Shown piece after piece: positions 53,945-64,000 of a stretch of 64,000 bases of DNA. Location of the stretch: the NCBI RefSeq assembly GCF_017591425.1, contig NW_024466607.1, forward strand, positions 10,734,501 to 10,798,500, read 5' to 3'. Below the pieces are notes generated by a model. The model was not told the origin of the DNA. It worked only from the letters and a program-made list of their open reading frames with translations, and ran no database searches. The DNA comes from Ochotona curzoniae. Taxonomy: Eukaryota > Chordata > Mammalia > Lagomorpha > Ochotonidae. Positions within the stretch are counted from its first letter, which is position 1. Each line of letters begins with the position of its first letter. Position numbers and translations under genes: made by a program.

Positions 53945-54283
53945 CTGCTGAAGTCCTAACCCAGTGGTGGCTGTTTGGAGACAGGCCTTGTGGCAAGTGA
54001 TTAAATCAGATAGGATTGGAACTCACAAGAACAGGAAGAGATGCCAGGCTTGCTTTGTCTCTCTCTTTCTCTCTCTCCCCCACCCCGTCTCTGCCTTTTT
54101 CTCTCTCTCTCTCTTTCTCTCTCTCTCTCATAAAGGACATACCCAACAGAGACCTCACAGGAAATTAAATCCGCTGACACCTTGGTCTTGGACTTCTCAG
54201 CCTCAAGAACCATGAGAAACAACTTTGCTTTGTTTCAATCACCGAATCTATGGCATTTTGCAGCCCAAGATGATTAATACAAG
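53945..54283 (+). mobile_element. MLT1-like MaLR LTR
   Basis: Runs from tgctgaagtcctaaccc through ggagacaggccttgtggcaagtgattaa, then ctgacaccttggtcttggacttc and a tggcattttgcagcccaag end. This is the standard MLT1 LTR order. A CT microsatellite has expanded inside it. Confidence 0.65.
54056..54131 (+). repeat. (CT)n-rich microsatellite
   Basis: Impure CT/TTTCT repeat of about 75 bases within the LTR, probably polymorphic in length. Confidence 0.9.
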
Positions 54284-54455
54284 TCCCATGAATTCTCACA
54301 AAGGCAGCTCACCCATAGGTTGAGACGTGGTGTATCACAAGCCGAAGAAGTCCTCACTGGAATCCTGCCATCTCTCACCTTCCCAAAGTTAGCCAGCTAT
54401 GCCTGTTTGTAACAACAAAGTTGCTCCTAATTTTGGACTTTTAATAAGTAGAATC

Positions 54456-54688
54456 GGGCCTGGCGGCGTGACCTAGTGGCTAAAAGTCCTCGCCTTGAAC
54501 ACGCCAGGATCCCATATGGGCGCTGGTTCTAATCCCAGGAGCTCCACTTTCCATCCAGCTCCCTGCTTGTGGACTGGGAAAGCAGTCGAGGATGGCCCAA
54601 AGCCTTGGGACCCTGCACCCGTGTGGGATACCTGGAAGAAGTTCCTGGCTCCTGGTTCGGAACGGCATAGCATCGACCGTTGAGCTCA
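54456..54688 (+). mobile_element. CSINE, 3'-truncated
   Basis: Head gggcctggcggcgtgacctagtgg and body up to catagcatcgaccgttgagctcat. The CT-rich end and A-tail are missing, which is unusual because retroposition truncates 5' ends; a later deletion is likely. Confidence 0.9.
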
Positions 54689-55640
54689 TAAGGCCCTTAT
54701 GTTTGTGGGGCCTTTAACATTATATCCAGAGCATCCACCTAAGGAAGAGCCAGGTGGAACAGAGAAGAGCTGGAAAGGAGCAGGAAAGCTGAAGGAGTCA
54801 GAATGAAGTTATTCACAACAACCGTAATGAAAAATGCTAATGAAGCTAGAATGTGACAAAGAAAGGGTTCTTAGGCCTCTAATGGCCTGTCTATCACGAG
54901 ATTCTTCTTGAGTCATGACCCAGAGTCCACTGCTACATTATCTAAAACATCACTTCTGCACGCAGCTGACTGTTCAATCTCAGATAAACATCACCATGGT
55001 CGTTAATCACTCTGATCAAAGATCAGTTTCAAAATATCTGACATAATCCTCTTCATTTTTCCCTTGGAAACTTCCCCATGTCTCAATCTCTCTGAATATA
55101 TGCAGATTTACTGTGGCCCATGCACTCCCCTTGCAGTACTCCTAAACAAACATCACTCTCTCTAATTGTTTTGTTACCTAGGCTGGCAGGAGTCTAAGTG
55201 TGGTACTATGGTATGAACCAGGACAGTGTAGACTGGGCTATCTCAAAGCCTCAGGAGTTTGATGTAACACAAGCCACTCTACTACTTGGGAACCACAGTA
55301 TAAGCAAGGTAGTTTGAAGGCTCTCCATTCCATGTAGTCACCTGGGAATGTAGATTCCACATCTCCATCTTGTATCTGTACCAGTGAGAAACGAATTGCT
55401 CCAGTCTCCTTAACCAGGGTAGAGGAAGCATGAACTCTACTATTCTTAAATGCTTCCCACCAGAGGTGACAAAGGCTACTTGAGGTCACACCCAATGGCT
55501 AGAACTTGCTACGGGCCCTCTGCAATTGCAAAAGAACTAGAAAATGCAGGATTTGGGGATACTTATAAGCAGCAGACAACCCTGCAAACAAATGTAGGTA
55601 ATATCTGTTGACTTTTGTATTTTTAAAGCCAACAAACGGA
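54689..55640. other. Intergenic sequence, nothing recognised
   Basis: Unique-looking, AT-moderate sequence. Confidence 0.5.
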
Positions 55641-55962
55641 TTTAAAAAAAGATTTATTTGTTTTTATTGGAAAGGCAGATACACAGAGAGGAGGAGAGAC
55701 AGAGTGGAAGATCTTCTGTTCAATGATTCACTCCCCAAATGGCCTCAATGGCCAGAGCCAAGCTGATTTGCAGCCAGGAGCCAGGAACTTTCTCCCATGT
55801 GGGTGCAGGGTCCCAAGGCTTTGGGCCATTCTCGACTGCTTTCCCAGGCCACAAGCAGGGAGCTGGATGGGAAGCGGGGCCACTAGGATTAGAACCAGCG
55901 CCCATATGGGATCCCAGCATGAGCAAGGCGAGGACTTTAGTCATTAGGTTACTGACCAGTCC
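55641..55962 (-). mobile_element. CSINE
   Basis: Tail side aaaaaaagatttatttgtttttattgg, head side cattaggttactgaccagtcc. The flanking gccaacaaacgga and ccaacaaatag suggest a short duplication. Confidence 0.92.
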
Positions 55963-56029
55963 CCAACAAATAGTTTTGAAATCTCAAGTATTTGACTGCA
56001 GAACTCACAGTCTTGCACATGATTTCTAT

Positions 56030-56200
56030 AATTACAATAGCTTAAATTTCCAGAAAGCTTACGGCATGCCAGCTATGTTCAAAATGTGTCATCCGTGTGT
56101 GTAAGCTGAACGCCACTTAGTTCTCACAGTGCTGTAACTTGGGGGCCTGTTCCCACTCCCCACTGTGCAGCTGGGCCTGTTGCCCCAGGTCCACCTCTAG
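56030..56200 (+). mobile_element. Possible MIR or L2 remnant
   Basis: cttacggcatgccagctatgttc, then cacttagttctcacagtgctg and ccccactgtgcagctggg, resembles the MIR core and 3' half in order. Weak. Confidence 0.35.
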
Positions 56201-57347
56201 CAAGCAGCAGTGCCCACTCGTGCCATCTTCTAGACGTAACAGCAGCCTGTGACATAGGCAGATCTTTTTCTGTGTGGGCCGACACTTAGGGTAACAATAA
56301 CAAGAGAGGCAGAAAGCAACACTCCTGCCGCCAGGCCCAAGCCCCGCAGGGAGCAGCTCTCCTCCTCCAGGTGTGCGTCCCTCCAGAACAGCACTAGAAA
56401 GAGACGACTCTGAGGAGCTTGAGGCTACGCCACCCACGTCAGAAGAGAACCTTTACCCAACCAGAGTGGTCCTGACAGAGTTCACTCACTGTCCAGATGA
56501 AGGTATTAAACAAGGAATGCTATTAAACAAGCAGAGGAAGTTCACCTAGACATTCACAGATGGAAATATAGCCAGTTTACTCAAGATGCTGCCACCCCCA
56601 AACCTGGCAGTTAGAGAGCTGTGGAACACCCGTGACTCAGCGCATCTGTTCAAGGGCCCATTGTTTGCCTCTGGTTTGTTTCCAATGCATCGCCATGAAG
56701 GGCAAACCAGCCTCAGCGGCATCTGAGCATGCACCATCATGTTCGTGTTCACTACTTGGAGTGGGAGGCCACACACAGGAGCACACCCCGTGGGGCCCCA
56801 TTCACATAGAGCTCAAGAACAGGCCCGGCCTGCTGATGGCAATGGACACTGGGACCCGGTTTCCTGTGGCAGGAGGTACAAGGGAATGTTCTAGAGTGAT
56901 GGAAGCGTTCTGTGTTTCAAACTGAATCATGTTTCACGTCATAGATCCATCAGACTAAACTCTTCAGAGTCACACATTTTACTACATATAATAAAGTACA
57001 CCTCAATAAATATATCAGCCACCCCCTCTCATCAATTAATCCAATAATATATGGCTATACCATCACGGGGTTAGACAAGCCAAGGGTTGCTTTTACCTCA
57101 CATCCTCTGGTGAAGGTGAAATTAGCAGGGTGAGTTTGTGCAAACTCCTTAATCTCTCCGAGTCCCAACTTCCATATCCATCAAAAGGAGTGGTCACTGG
57201 GCCTCCTCCAAATATTCTTACCTTTACCTTCTTTAGTCCTAGCCACAAAGAGTATATCCTATCATATCCTGTCATACATTTATCAACTATGCAGCAACAT
57301 TCATCTGTATCTTACATTATATATGTATATATAATAACCTGGTAACC
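56201..57347. other. Intergenic sequence, nothing recognised
   Basis: Unique-looking sequence without exon or clear repeat. Confidence 0.5.
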
Positions 57348-57590
57348 AGCACGATGATGTGATAGCTCAATGGCTAAATTCTTGCTTTGCAGGTGTCATG
57401 ATCCCATGTGGGCACCAGTTCATGTCCTGGAAAAGCAGTAGAGGACGGCCCAAAGCCTTGGAATCCTGCACCTGTGTGGGAGACATGGAAGAGGCTCTGG
57501 GCTCATGGCTTCAGATTGGCTCAGCTCTGGCCATTGAAGCCACTTGAGAAGTGAATCAACAGAGAGAAGATAAAATAAAAAAAAAATAAG
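57348..57590 (+). mobile_element. CSINE with internal deletion
   Basis: Head cagcacgatgatgtgatagctcaatgg. About 45 bases of the body between ccagttcatgtcctgg and gaaaagcagtagagg are gone, and the CT-rich end is shortened. Confidence 0.88.
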
Positions 57591-57625
57591 CTTTATGTTT
57601 TATCCATGCTGGAGACAGAATCTTT

Positions 57626-57963
57626 TTTTAAGAGTTACTTATTTTTTTAACTTGAAAGTCAGATATACAGAGAAGAGGAGAGACAAAGAGAAACATCTTC
57701 CATCTACTGGTTCATTCCCCAAGTGGCCACAATGGCCTGAGCTAAGCCAATCCAAAGCCAGGAACCAGGAGCTAAGAGCTCCTTCTGGGTCTCCCATGCA
57801 GGTGCAGGGTCCCAAGGTTTTGAGCTGTCCTCTAGCTATTTTCCCAGGTCACAAGCAAGGAGCTGGAAGGGAAGTGGAGCAGCAGGGACATGAACTGGTG
57901 CCCATATGGGATCCCAGTGCATGAAAGGTGAGGATTTAGCCACTAGAGTACCACACCGGGCCT
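57626..57963 (-). mobile_element. CSINE
   Basis: Flanked by gagacagaatcttt on both sides (57611-57624 and from 57964), a clear target duplication; diverged body. Confidence 0.92.
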
Positions 57964-58617
57964 GAGACAGAATCTTTAGCAGTCAACAATTAGTCTGCAT
58001 TTCCTAAAAGGAGGAAGAATTTAATATTCAAGATGTCCCAGGAGTGAGTAGGAAAGGGCTCAAAGAAATGCACATCAGGGATCCCAAGGATAGGAGCTGA
58101 TCTTGTGGAAGGTTGGGAGATGCAAAAATAAACTTAGAAAGAAAGAGACAATAGTGAGTGAGGGGAAGCCTGCTGCTCTCCACGTGTGGCCTGTGGTGGG
58201 CTTCCTAGGTGGCTCACTGTCTAGCCACAGGATTGTAATGCCCTGGAGTGACTGTCCCTACTGTTGTGTTGGGCAGGATCACTACGAAAGGGACCATTAG
58301 AGGGCAGAGAGCCTTCCAGCTAGATACCTAGCCTTTTCTGAAAGGAGCATCTGTGAGGTCAGAACCAAACCCTGATTGCATCAAGCCAACCCCACAGCAA
58401 GTTTTGTTCTGTCCTCTGTGAGTACTCCTGTTCAACTCAACTTGGTAATACCCGGCAAAAGGCACGCCCAGGGGTGACTCTGGATTCTAAGAGGTGCACA
58501 TAGGAAACTACAATTACACCTGCTGGGGGTGGGAGACTGGTGTGGGAGGAGAACTGAGAAGAACCATGTTATTGACACACATACCCCATTCTCTGGATCA
58601 GCTAATAATGGACTTAA
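57964..58617. other. Intergenic sequence, nothing recognised
   Basis: Unique-looking sequence. Confidence 0.5.
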
Positions 58618-58910
58618 AAATTTTTTTTTAATTTGTTTGAGAAGCTGAAAGAGTTCCTGTCTGTTGATTCATCCCTTTAAGGTCTTGAGTGGCTGGGGTT
58701 GGTCCAAGCCAAAATCAGAGGCCAGGAATTCAATCCAGCTGTTCCATGTAGGTGGCAGGAACCCAGCTGCTTGAGTCATCACGGCTGGGATCTATATTAT
58801 CAGGACAACGAAGTTAAGAGCTTGAGCTGGAACTTGATGCCAAACACTTGCCTGGGATGCAGGCTTCCCAGTCTTCCTCCTAAATGCTGGGACAAACACC
58901 TGCCTCTGCT
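58618..58910 (-). mobile_element. CSINE, old copy
   Basis: aatttgtttgagaagctgaaagag tail side; aatcagaggccaggaattcaatccagc body; ccaaacacttgcctgg head side. Strongly diverged. Confidence 0.55.
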
Positions 58911-59037
58911 CACAGCATTATGAATAATGTTGATCCTTTAGGAAATCATTTTGCAAATCTCCCTTTCCCTTCATTCTCTGGAGAAGGGTAGAATGAAAGA
59001 GATTTTAAATCCCGTTAAACACACACACACACAAGTT

Positions 59038-59344
59038 GGGGCTAGTGCCATGGCACAGCACATTAAGCCTCTGACTGTGGTGATGCCATCCCATACGGTC
59101 ACCAGTTTGAGTCCTAGCTATTCCACTTTTGGTCCAATTCCCTACAAACTGCCTGGGAAAGCAGTGGAGGATGGCTCAAACACTTGGGTTCCTGCATGCA
59201 CATAGGAGATCTGCAAAAGGCTCTTGGCTTTGGACTGGCTCAGCTCCAGCTGTTGTAAGCATTTAGGGAATGAACCAGAGGATAAATCTCTTTCTCCTTT
59301 TCTCTTTATTTGTTTCAAATAAAAAATATTCTCTCTTTTTTAAA
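59038..59344 (+). mobile_element. CSINE, old subfamily
   Basis: Head ggggctagtgccatggcacagcac; end ttgtttcaaataaaaaatattc. An (AC)n run (59023-59033) directly precedes it. Confidence 0.85.
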
Positions 59345-59644
59345 GAAGCAAATCAAAATGATAATAACAAAAACCACTGCTTTCTCCAAAGGCATTATAC
59401 TAAATTTCATGGTCTTACCCCAAGGGAGAAGAAGAGTAGGGTGACAGATCTTGGGGCCCCGAGGGACTAAGAAGAGAAGTAGTTGTTTCTCCCACAAAAA
59501 TCATATGTTCTTTCTTACAGAAACATGTGAATTCCATAAGGACAGAAAATAACAATTGCCTAGCCAGAAGAAATGACTTCAAGGGGGTAACTCATTTCCC
59601 TCTTATTTCCCTTTTGCCCTCCTGTTCTTTTATAACAATGGTTG

Positions 59645-59902
59645 TCTTTTGAAAGAGGTCTCCTATCCATTGATTCACTTCGCAAACAGACACTGCCTGG
59701 GACTGGACCATGCCAAAGCCAGGAGCCTGGAACCCCAGCCAGGTCTCCCAAGTGGCTGGCAGAGGGCCAAGCACTGGAGCCACCACCTGCTGCCTTCCCA
59801 GGTGCATTAGAGGGAGCGGGATCAGCAGCAAATTAGTCAGGACTCAAGCTGGTGCTCTGATGTGGGATGCAATGGGTAATAGGTGCCTTATTGCTGGCCC
59901 CA
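59645..59902 (-). mobile_element. CSINE, old copy
   Basis: aagccaggagcctggaaccccagccagg body, ctggtgctctgatgtgggatgc, and gccttattgctggccc at the head side. The tail is largely lost. Confidence 0.65.
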
Positions 59903-60031
59903 AGTAGATCTGTTATAGAAAATGACTATTCAAATATTTTTATTTGCCCTCCAAAAAAGGTTGGTTTAAACTTTTATAAATACTAGAGCATTTCAAAAAG
60001 TGAATGTAAAACAATTAGAAGCAGTCTGTTT

Positions 60032-60092
60032 GGGGCTGGTGTTGTGGTCTAGTGCATTATGCTAATACCTGCAGCACTGACATCCCACACGA
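60032..60092 (+). mobile_element. CSINE head fragment
   Basis: ggggctggtgttgtggtctagtgc to gcactgacatcccacac: only the tRNA-like head of an old-subfamily copy remains. Confidence 0.65.
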
Positions 60093-60944
60093 CTGACCAA
60101 TATAAAAGGCACATACCAAACCTTCTGAATGTAAAGCAGTAAAACTCTAAATTATTTCTACACATTTACTTCCCAAACTTCATATTAAGAAAATAGTTAC
60201 TCATGCTCAAAGAAGAAATCTCAATGGAAATCACCAAGTATTTAAAACCAAGTAATAATGGAAGAATTAACCATGCAGATTTGCAGGGCACAGCTGATGG
60301 GGCATTTGGCATGAAGAGTCTTGTCATAAAGGCAGATATAGAACACAAAAATCTGATTTTTAAAAGCAGGAAACTAACCATAATAAATTTTAAAAGTAGA
60401 AAGAAAATAAGACAATCAACAAAACCAGCTATAACAGCAAACAAAGGCACAGTACATAGAGAGGATTATTAACAAAATGAGAAAACTGTGGCTGACAGCC
60501 AGTCAGGAAAACTATGAGAAGAATGCAGAATTCAACCAGGTGGAAAAGAGAGAAATTGAAGCCGGTCAAGTGGAAAAGAAAATTAGGCATATTCTGGCTA
60601 GCAGTGCAGCATTTCATTGCTGCATATCAGGAGGTGATAAAATTGGAAAGAAATGATGAAATTGGTGCTAGGGGACAGGTGAAATACTTATTTATGAACC
60701 CAATCTCACTGAAAGGCCTGGCTGCACCTGCTTGGACCCACCACATCTTGGCACAGACAAAATTCAATTCTGCAAAGAGGGACTCTGCTGGTGAGTCCAG
60801 CTGCCACTCAGGTAGAATTGACTCAGCATACAAGTTCTCAGGACCTCAAAGTATCTTACCTCTGTGAAGTTTGGCTATCAATATTCAATTCATTAGAATT
60901 TAAAACTGGGAAATAAAAATTGTTCATTTAAAAATAAAAATCCG
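60093..60944. other. Intergenic AT-rich sequence with an open frame
   Basis: A 117-codon frame at 60514-60867 (+), preceded by an 89-codon frame at 60203-60472, shows no recognisable domain. I do not call it a gene; it could be decayed unknown repeat. Confidence 0.4.
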
Positions 60945-61260
60945 GGGGCTGGTGCAGTAGCTAAATAGGGTAATTCTTTACTGCAAGCGCTGGCATCCCA
61001 TTTGGGCAACAGTTCATGTCCCAACTTCTCCACTTCCACTCTGCTTATGGCCTGCAAAAACAGTAGAAGATGGCCCAAACCCTTGAGACTCCACACCCAC
61101 GTGTGGAAGCCTAGAAAATCCTGCTGGTTGCTGGTTTCGAATCAGCTGAGTTCCAGCCATTGTGGCCATTTGAGGGAATGAACCAGCCGATGGAAGAGTT
61201 TTCCCTCCATCTCTCCTCTCTGTAAACTGCTTTTTCAACAAAAATAAACAAATCTTTAAA
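60945..61260 (+). mobile_element. CSINE, old subfamily
   Basis: Head ggggctggtgcagtagctaaatagg; end caacaaaaataaacaaatc. A second SINE begins within a few bases of its tail. Confidence 0.85.
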
Positions 61261-61264
61261 ATAT

Positions 61265-61507
61265 ATATCGGTTGGCATTTGGCACAGCCATGAAGAGATT
61301 GCTTGGGATGTCCTGACCCCTCTTCTGACTGCAGAGTTCTGCTAATGCACTCCCTGGGAGAGCCTACTGATAGCCCAAGAAGTTGGGTACTTGCCACGCT
61401 TATGAGAAATCCAGATTGAATTCCCAGCTCCTGAACTCAGCCTGGCCCACTCCCAGCTGTTGCAGACATTTGGGGAGTGATCCAGTTGCTTTTCAAATAA
61501 ATTAAAG
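61265..61507 (+). mobile_element. CSINE-like, very old copy
   Basis: ggttggcatttggcacagccatgaagag head; agttctgctaatgcactccctgggag; tttggggagtgatccag; end ttttcaaataaattaaag. Confidence 0.6.
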
Positions 61508-61529
61508 AACATAAAGATAAAAATAATAA

Positions 61530-61780
61530 ATCCAATACAACATTGTTCACAATGAAAAAATAAGAACCAAAATATCCATAAATTGGAGAAAGAGTGGACT
61601 GCAGTTTATTTATGCAATAAAACACCACCAACCTTATTTTTATCTAAATCTATAGATATCAACATAGCTCTGTCTCAGGGGAAAAAAATATTTTGGGGGC
61701 AAAAAGAAAAAAATCAAGTGGCAGAAAGAACAGAACATGTAACACCATTCATGCATTTTTTAAAAGCAGAACAACATAGA
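61530..61780 (+). mobile_element. L1 ORF2 3' fragment
   Basis: aatacaacattgttcacaatg, ccaaaatatccataaattggag, then gcagtttatttatgcaataaaac mirrors the near-terminal ORF2 region of L1. Short and diverged. Confidence 0.5.
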
Positions 61781-62194
61781 TTGGTAGGAGCAGGTCTTTG
61801 AATGCCAGTGGAATTGGAGTGTACCCCACAAAGCAGCAAGAGCTCATTGCTGAAAGAATGAGTCATGAAAGAATTCTGAGCAGGAAACCCATACAAGTCA
61901 ACTCTGCTCTCAGGAGGTCGGTCTACCTGGGTCCTTAAGCTGGAGTTCACAAGGCTTATGTCCCTGCACAGGAAAACTGTTTTCAGGATATGTCATATGT
62001 CCTTCTATTATGAATGCAGGCAAAGCAATGCATGATATTAACAAGCTCTCTGACTTTGTTGCCAATAGAAACTACACATGATTTCATGCTGTGTTACCAT
62101 TGTGGTAGACGTCTATAAATACCCTCCGTGCGCATCACACTTTAACAAGAGAGTCAGGATTACACCTCCTACCAGGTCTCATCAGTTACTTATT
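61781..62194. other. Intergenic sequence, nothing recognised
   Basis: Unique-looking sequence. Confidence 0.5.
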
Positions 62195-62411
62195 TTTGTG
62201 TATTTTTCTTAAAGATCTTCCATCCACTGGTTGACTTCCCCAAATGGTCACAACTACTGGTTGAGCTGACCTGAAGCCAGGTGCTTCCTCCGGGTCTCCC
62301 ACATGGGTGCAGGGGCCCAAACACTTGGGTCATCCTTCACTTTTTTCCCAGGCCCTAAGTAGGGAGCTGGAACAGAAGTGGAGCAGTTGGGACATGAACC
62401 AGCACCCATAT
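62195..62411 (-). mobile_element. CSINE, head-truncated copy
   Basis: Tail side gtatttttcttaaagatcttcc, body to catgaaccagcacccatatg. The terminal 30-40 bases of the head are missing, as 5' truncation at insertion would give. Confidence 0.85.
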
Positions 62412-63208
62412 GTCTTATTATATGAATTAGTAAAGAAGCATATGAAAATGTAACAAACATGATTTTAAGGCACTTTAAAAAATCATTTCAATATAATGCT
62501 TCTCTTATGAGTTTCATCTTGAACATTTAAAATGTGACTCTTAGAACATCTGTCAGTGTCACCAGACTTCCAAAGAAGTTCATTGCATAGAAAATTTTAA
62601 AACCTGAGTAATAGTTCAGAATGGGAGAGATACAGGGGAGATTTCTTGGAAGGCTCTTCCAGCTTCTCATACAACAATAACAGGACCTGGGAGATGTATA
62701 GCACAGACAAGAGGGAAGTTGAGATCCTCAAGGCTTACACTCCCTTTCTGCCCAGCCCCCAAACCTAAAACAGCGTCTAGTACATAGACGTCACTAAGAC
62801 AAAGTTACTAGATAAATCCAAAACAGAACTGGCACAGAAAGTCATTGTGAAGTGGATCTACTGGATAGGTCTGGTGAGTCGGCTTCTGAGGCCAGGAAGA
62901 CAGAAGGACAAAGCAAACTCAGAGCTGGGTGACACCTGACACCAAAGCAGGTGCGACAGAAGGCCCGCTCACAGTGCACCTATCCCAGGTAAGGGACTTA
63001 CTTGTTTCTGAGCTTATAGGTAGCCCCCTATCACACCTTGCTCCTAGATTTTAATGTCACTGAATTTGTTCCACATTTGCCTTTTCCTCTTTCAACATGG
63101 CAATCTTGAGCACATGAATTATTGCTAGGAATGGCTTTCCGGTATGAAGCCATCCAGGTATGACCCGAGTCAGGAGTGGGACCAATTTAAAAATGAAAAC
63201 AAAACATG
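62412..63208. other. Intergenic sequence, nothing recognised
   Basis: Unique-looking, AT-rich sequence. Confidence 0.5.
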
Positions 63209-63640
63209 ATTTTAAACAGTTGCTGGTATGCATCAGCTTGACTGTATCATGGAGTGTCTGGTTATTTGGTTAAACATGATTCTGGTGTGTCTGTTTGGAA
63301 GCATGTCTCTGGATTAGATTAAACATTGCATCTGTGGATCGAGGAAAGCAGATGGCCCCCCACAATGTGGTGGGTGGGCCTTATCCAATCCCAGGAAGGC
63401 CCAAATGGAACTAAAAGGCAGGGTAAGGCACAACACACTCTCTTCACCTACCATTTTCTGAATAGCTCGTCCATCTGTCTTCTCCTGCCTTCACCTTGGA
63501 CTAAGCCTGAAATGTACAGTTTTCTTGGTTCTCCGACAAACACTGTCGCTGACTTTCCTGGGCTGTAGATTCACTGACTGTGTGCTGGGACTGTTAGGTT
63601 CTCCATAACCAGGCAATTCAGTCCTTTTTATTATATCTCT
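63209..63640 (+). mobile_element. Ancient LTR-like repeat, family uncertain
   Basis: gcatcagcttgactgtatcatgg, ggtgtgtctgtttggaagcatg, then aatgtggtgggtgggccttatcc and ccatctgtcttctcctgcc follow a known ancient mammalian interspersed repeat that I cannot name with confidence. The end near ttattatatctc resembles its polyadenylation region. Confidence 0.4.
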
Positions 63641-64000
63641 TTACACACACAAACATGTGTGCATATGTCTGTACAAATAGACACGAAAGGGTGCTTTAGC
63701 AAGCCCACAGAAAATGGAACTAAGGGATAAGTTTATTTGGATACAAAATGTTTCGAGATCCATGCACAGTTCTTTGTAATCCATGTTTTCTGTGCTTTTT
63801 ATTATTTTTAATCTTTGATTTGTTTTTAGCAGATTCAATATCAAAACCATTCTAAGAACATGATATTTCTTTCCTTGAGCCATTTGAAGATGCCTCATAC
63901 ATTTTTTGTTTCATGTCTCAGAAAAGTTATTACAGATTAATAGGAACATAAGATGAAATAATCATATCTGTTTGCAATTCTCCATCCATAAAAAAATATT
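63641..64000. other. Intergenic sequence, nothing recognised
   Basis: AT-rich; a short (AC)n run near 63642-63650. Confidence 0.5.

Noticed and set aside
60514..60867. 117-codon open frame in AT-rich DNA
   Set aside because: No homology recognised, no transcript signals; chance or decayed repeat is more likely.
1..64000. Exons of the human-synteny neighbours MYRIP and ENTPD3
   Set aside because: No matching coding segments were recognised in either flank; they probably lie beyond the window.

Overview
This window is mammalian nuclear DNA and almost certainly lagomorph. About fifty tRNA-derived C-SINE (CSINE) copies fill it on both strands, and this SINE family is confined to rabbits, hares and pikas. 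The youngest copies (for example 1951-2285, 7456-7790, 13103-13428, 20601-20938, 22793-23130) share a head (gggcccggcgcggtggcgca) and body that differ from the rabbit consensus as I remember it. I therefore favour a pika (Ochotona); this is inference, not proof.

Only one intact protein-coding gene is visible: EIF1B, on the + strand, with four coding exons between 28949 and 30396. It sits in a CpG-rich promoter with ZNF143/THAP11-, E-box- and YY1-type sites and has a polyadenylation signal at 30732-30737. The 113-residue product carries the EIF1B-specific tail (VGIVKEEQLKVHGF) rather than the EIF1 tail. In human, EIF1B lies at 3p22.1 between MYRIP and ENTPD3; I see no exon of either neighbour, so both flanks read as intergenic.

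Layout. 1-6.7 kb: sparse unique sequence with old and one young SINE and a purine-rich minisatellite. 7.0-11.1 kb: two 3' L1 fragments carrying SINEs. 11.4-13.1 kb: unique. 14.7-22.2 kb: a decayed L1 ORF2 and 3' end broken by SINEs, by a 595-bp insertion of unknown family flanked by a 16-bp duplication, by a cluster of seven SINEs and by a solo LTR. 22.5-27.9 kb: MaLR-type LTR remnants and unique sequence. 28.4-30.8 kb: EIF1B. 30.8-45 kb: mostly unique, with two minisatellites (one rich in CTCF-like motifs) and more SINEs. 46.2-47.2 kb: a full-length processed pseudogene of histone H3.3 (H3-3A type). 48-64 kb: old repeats (MaLR, L2, L1, MIR-like) and many SINEs.

No functional cassette of several genes is present. 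The points most worth checking are the unknown 595-bp retroinserted element, the CTCF-motif minisatellite, the promoter architecture and weak start context of EIF1B, the H3.3 retrocopy with an embedded CTCF-like core, and the NF-Y-like repeats in the solo LTR. Repeat family names are recognised from memory and need RepeatMasker confirmation.
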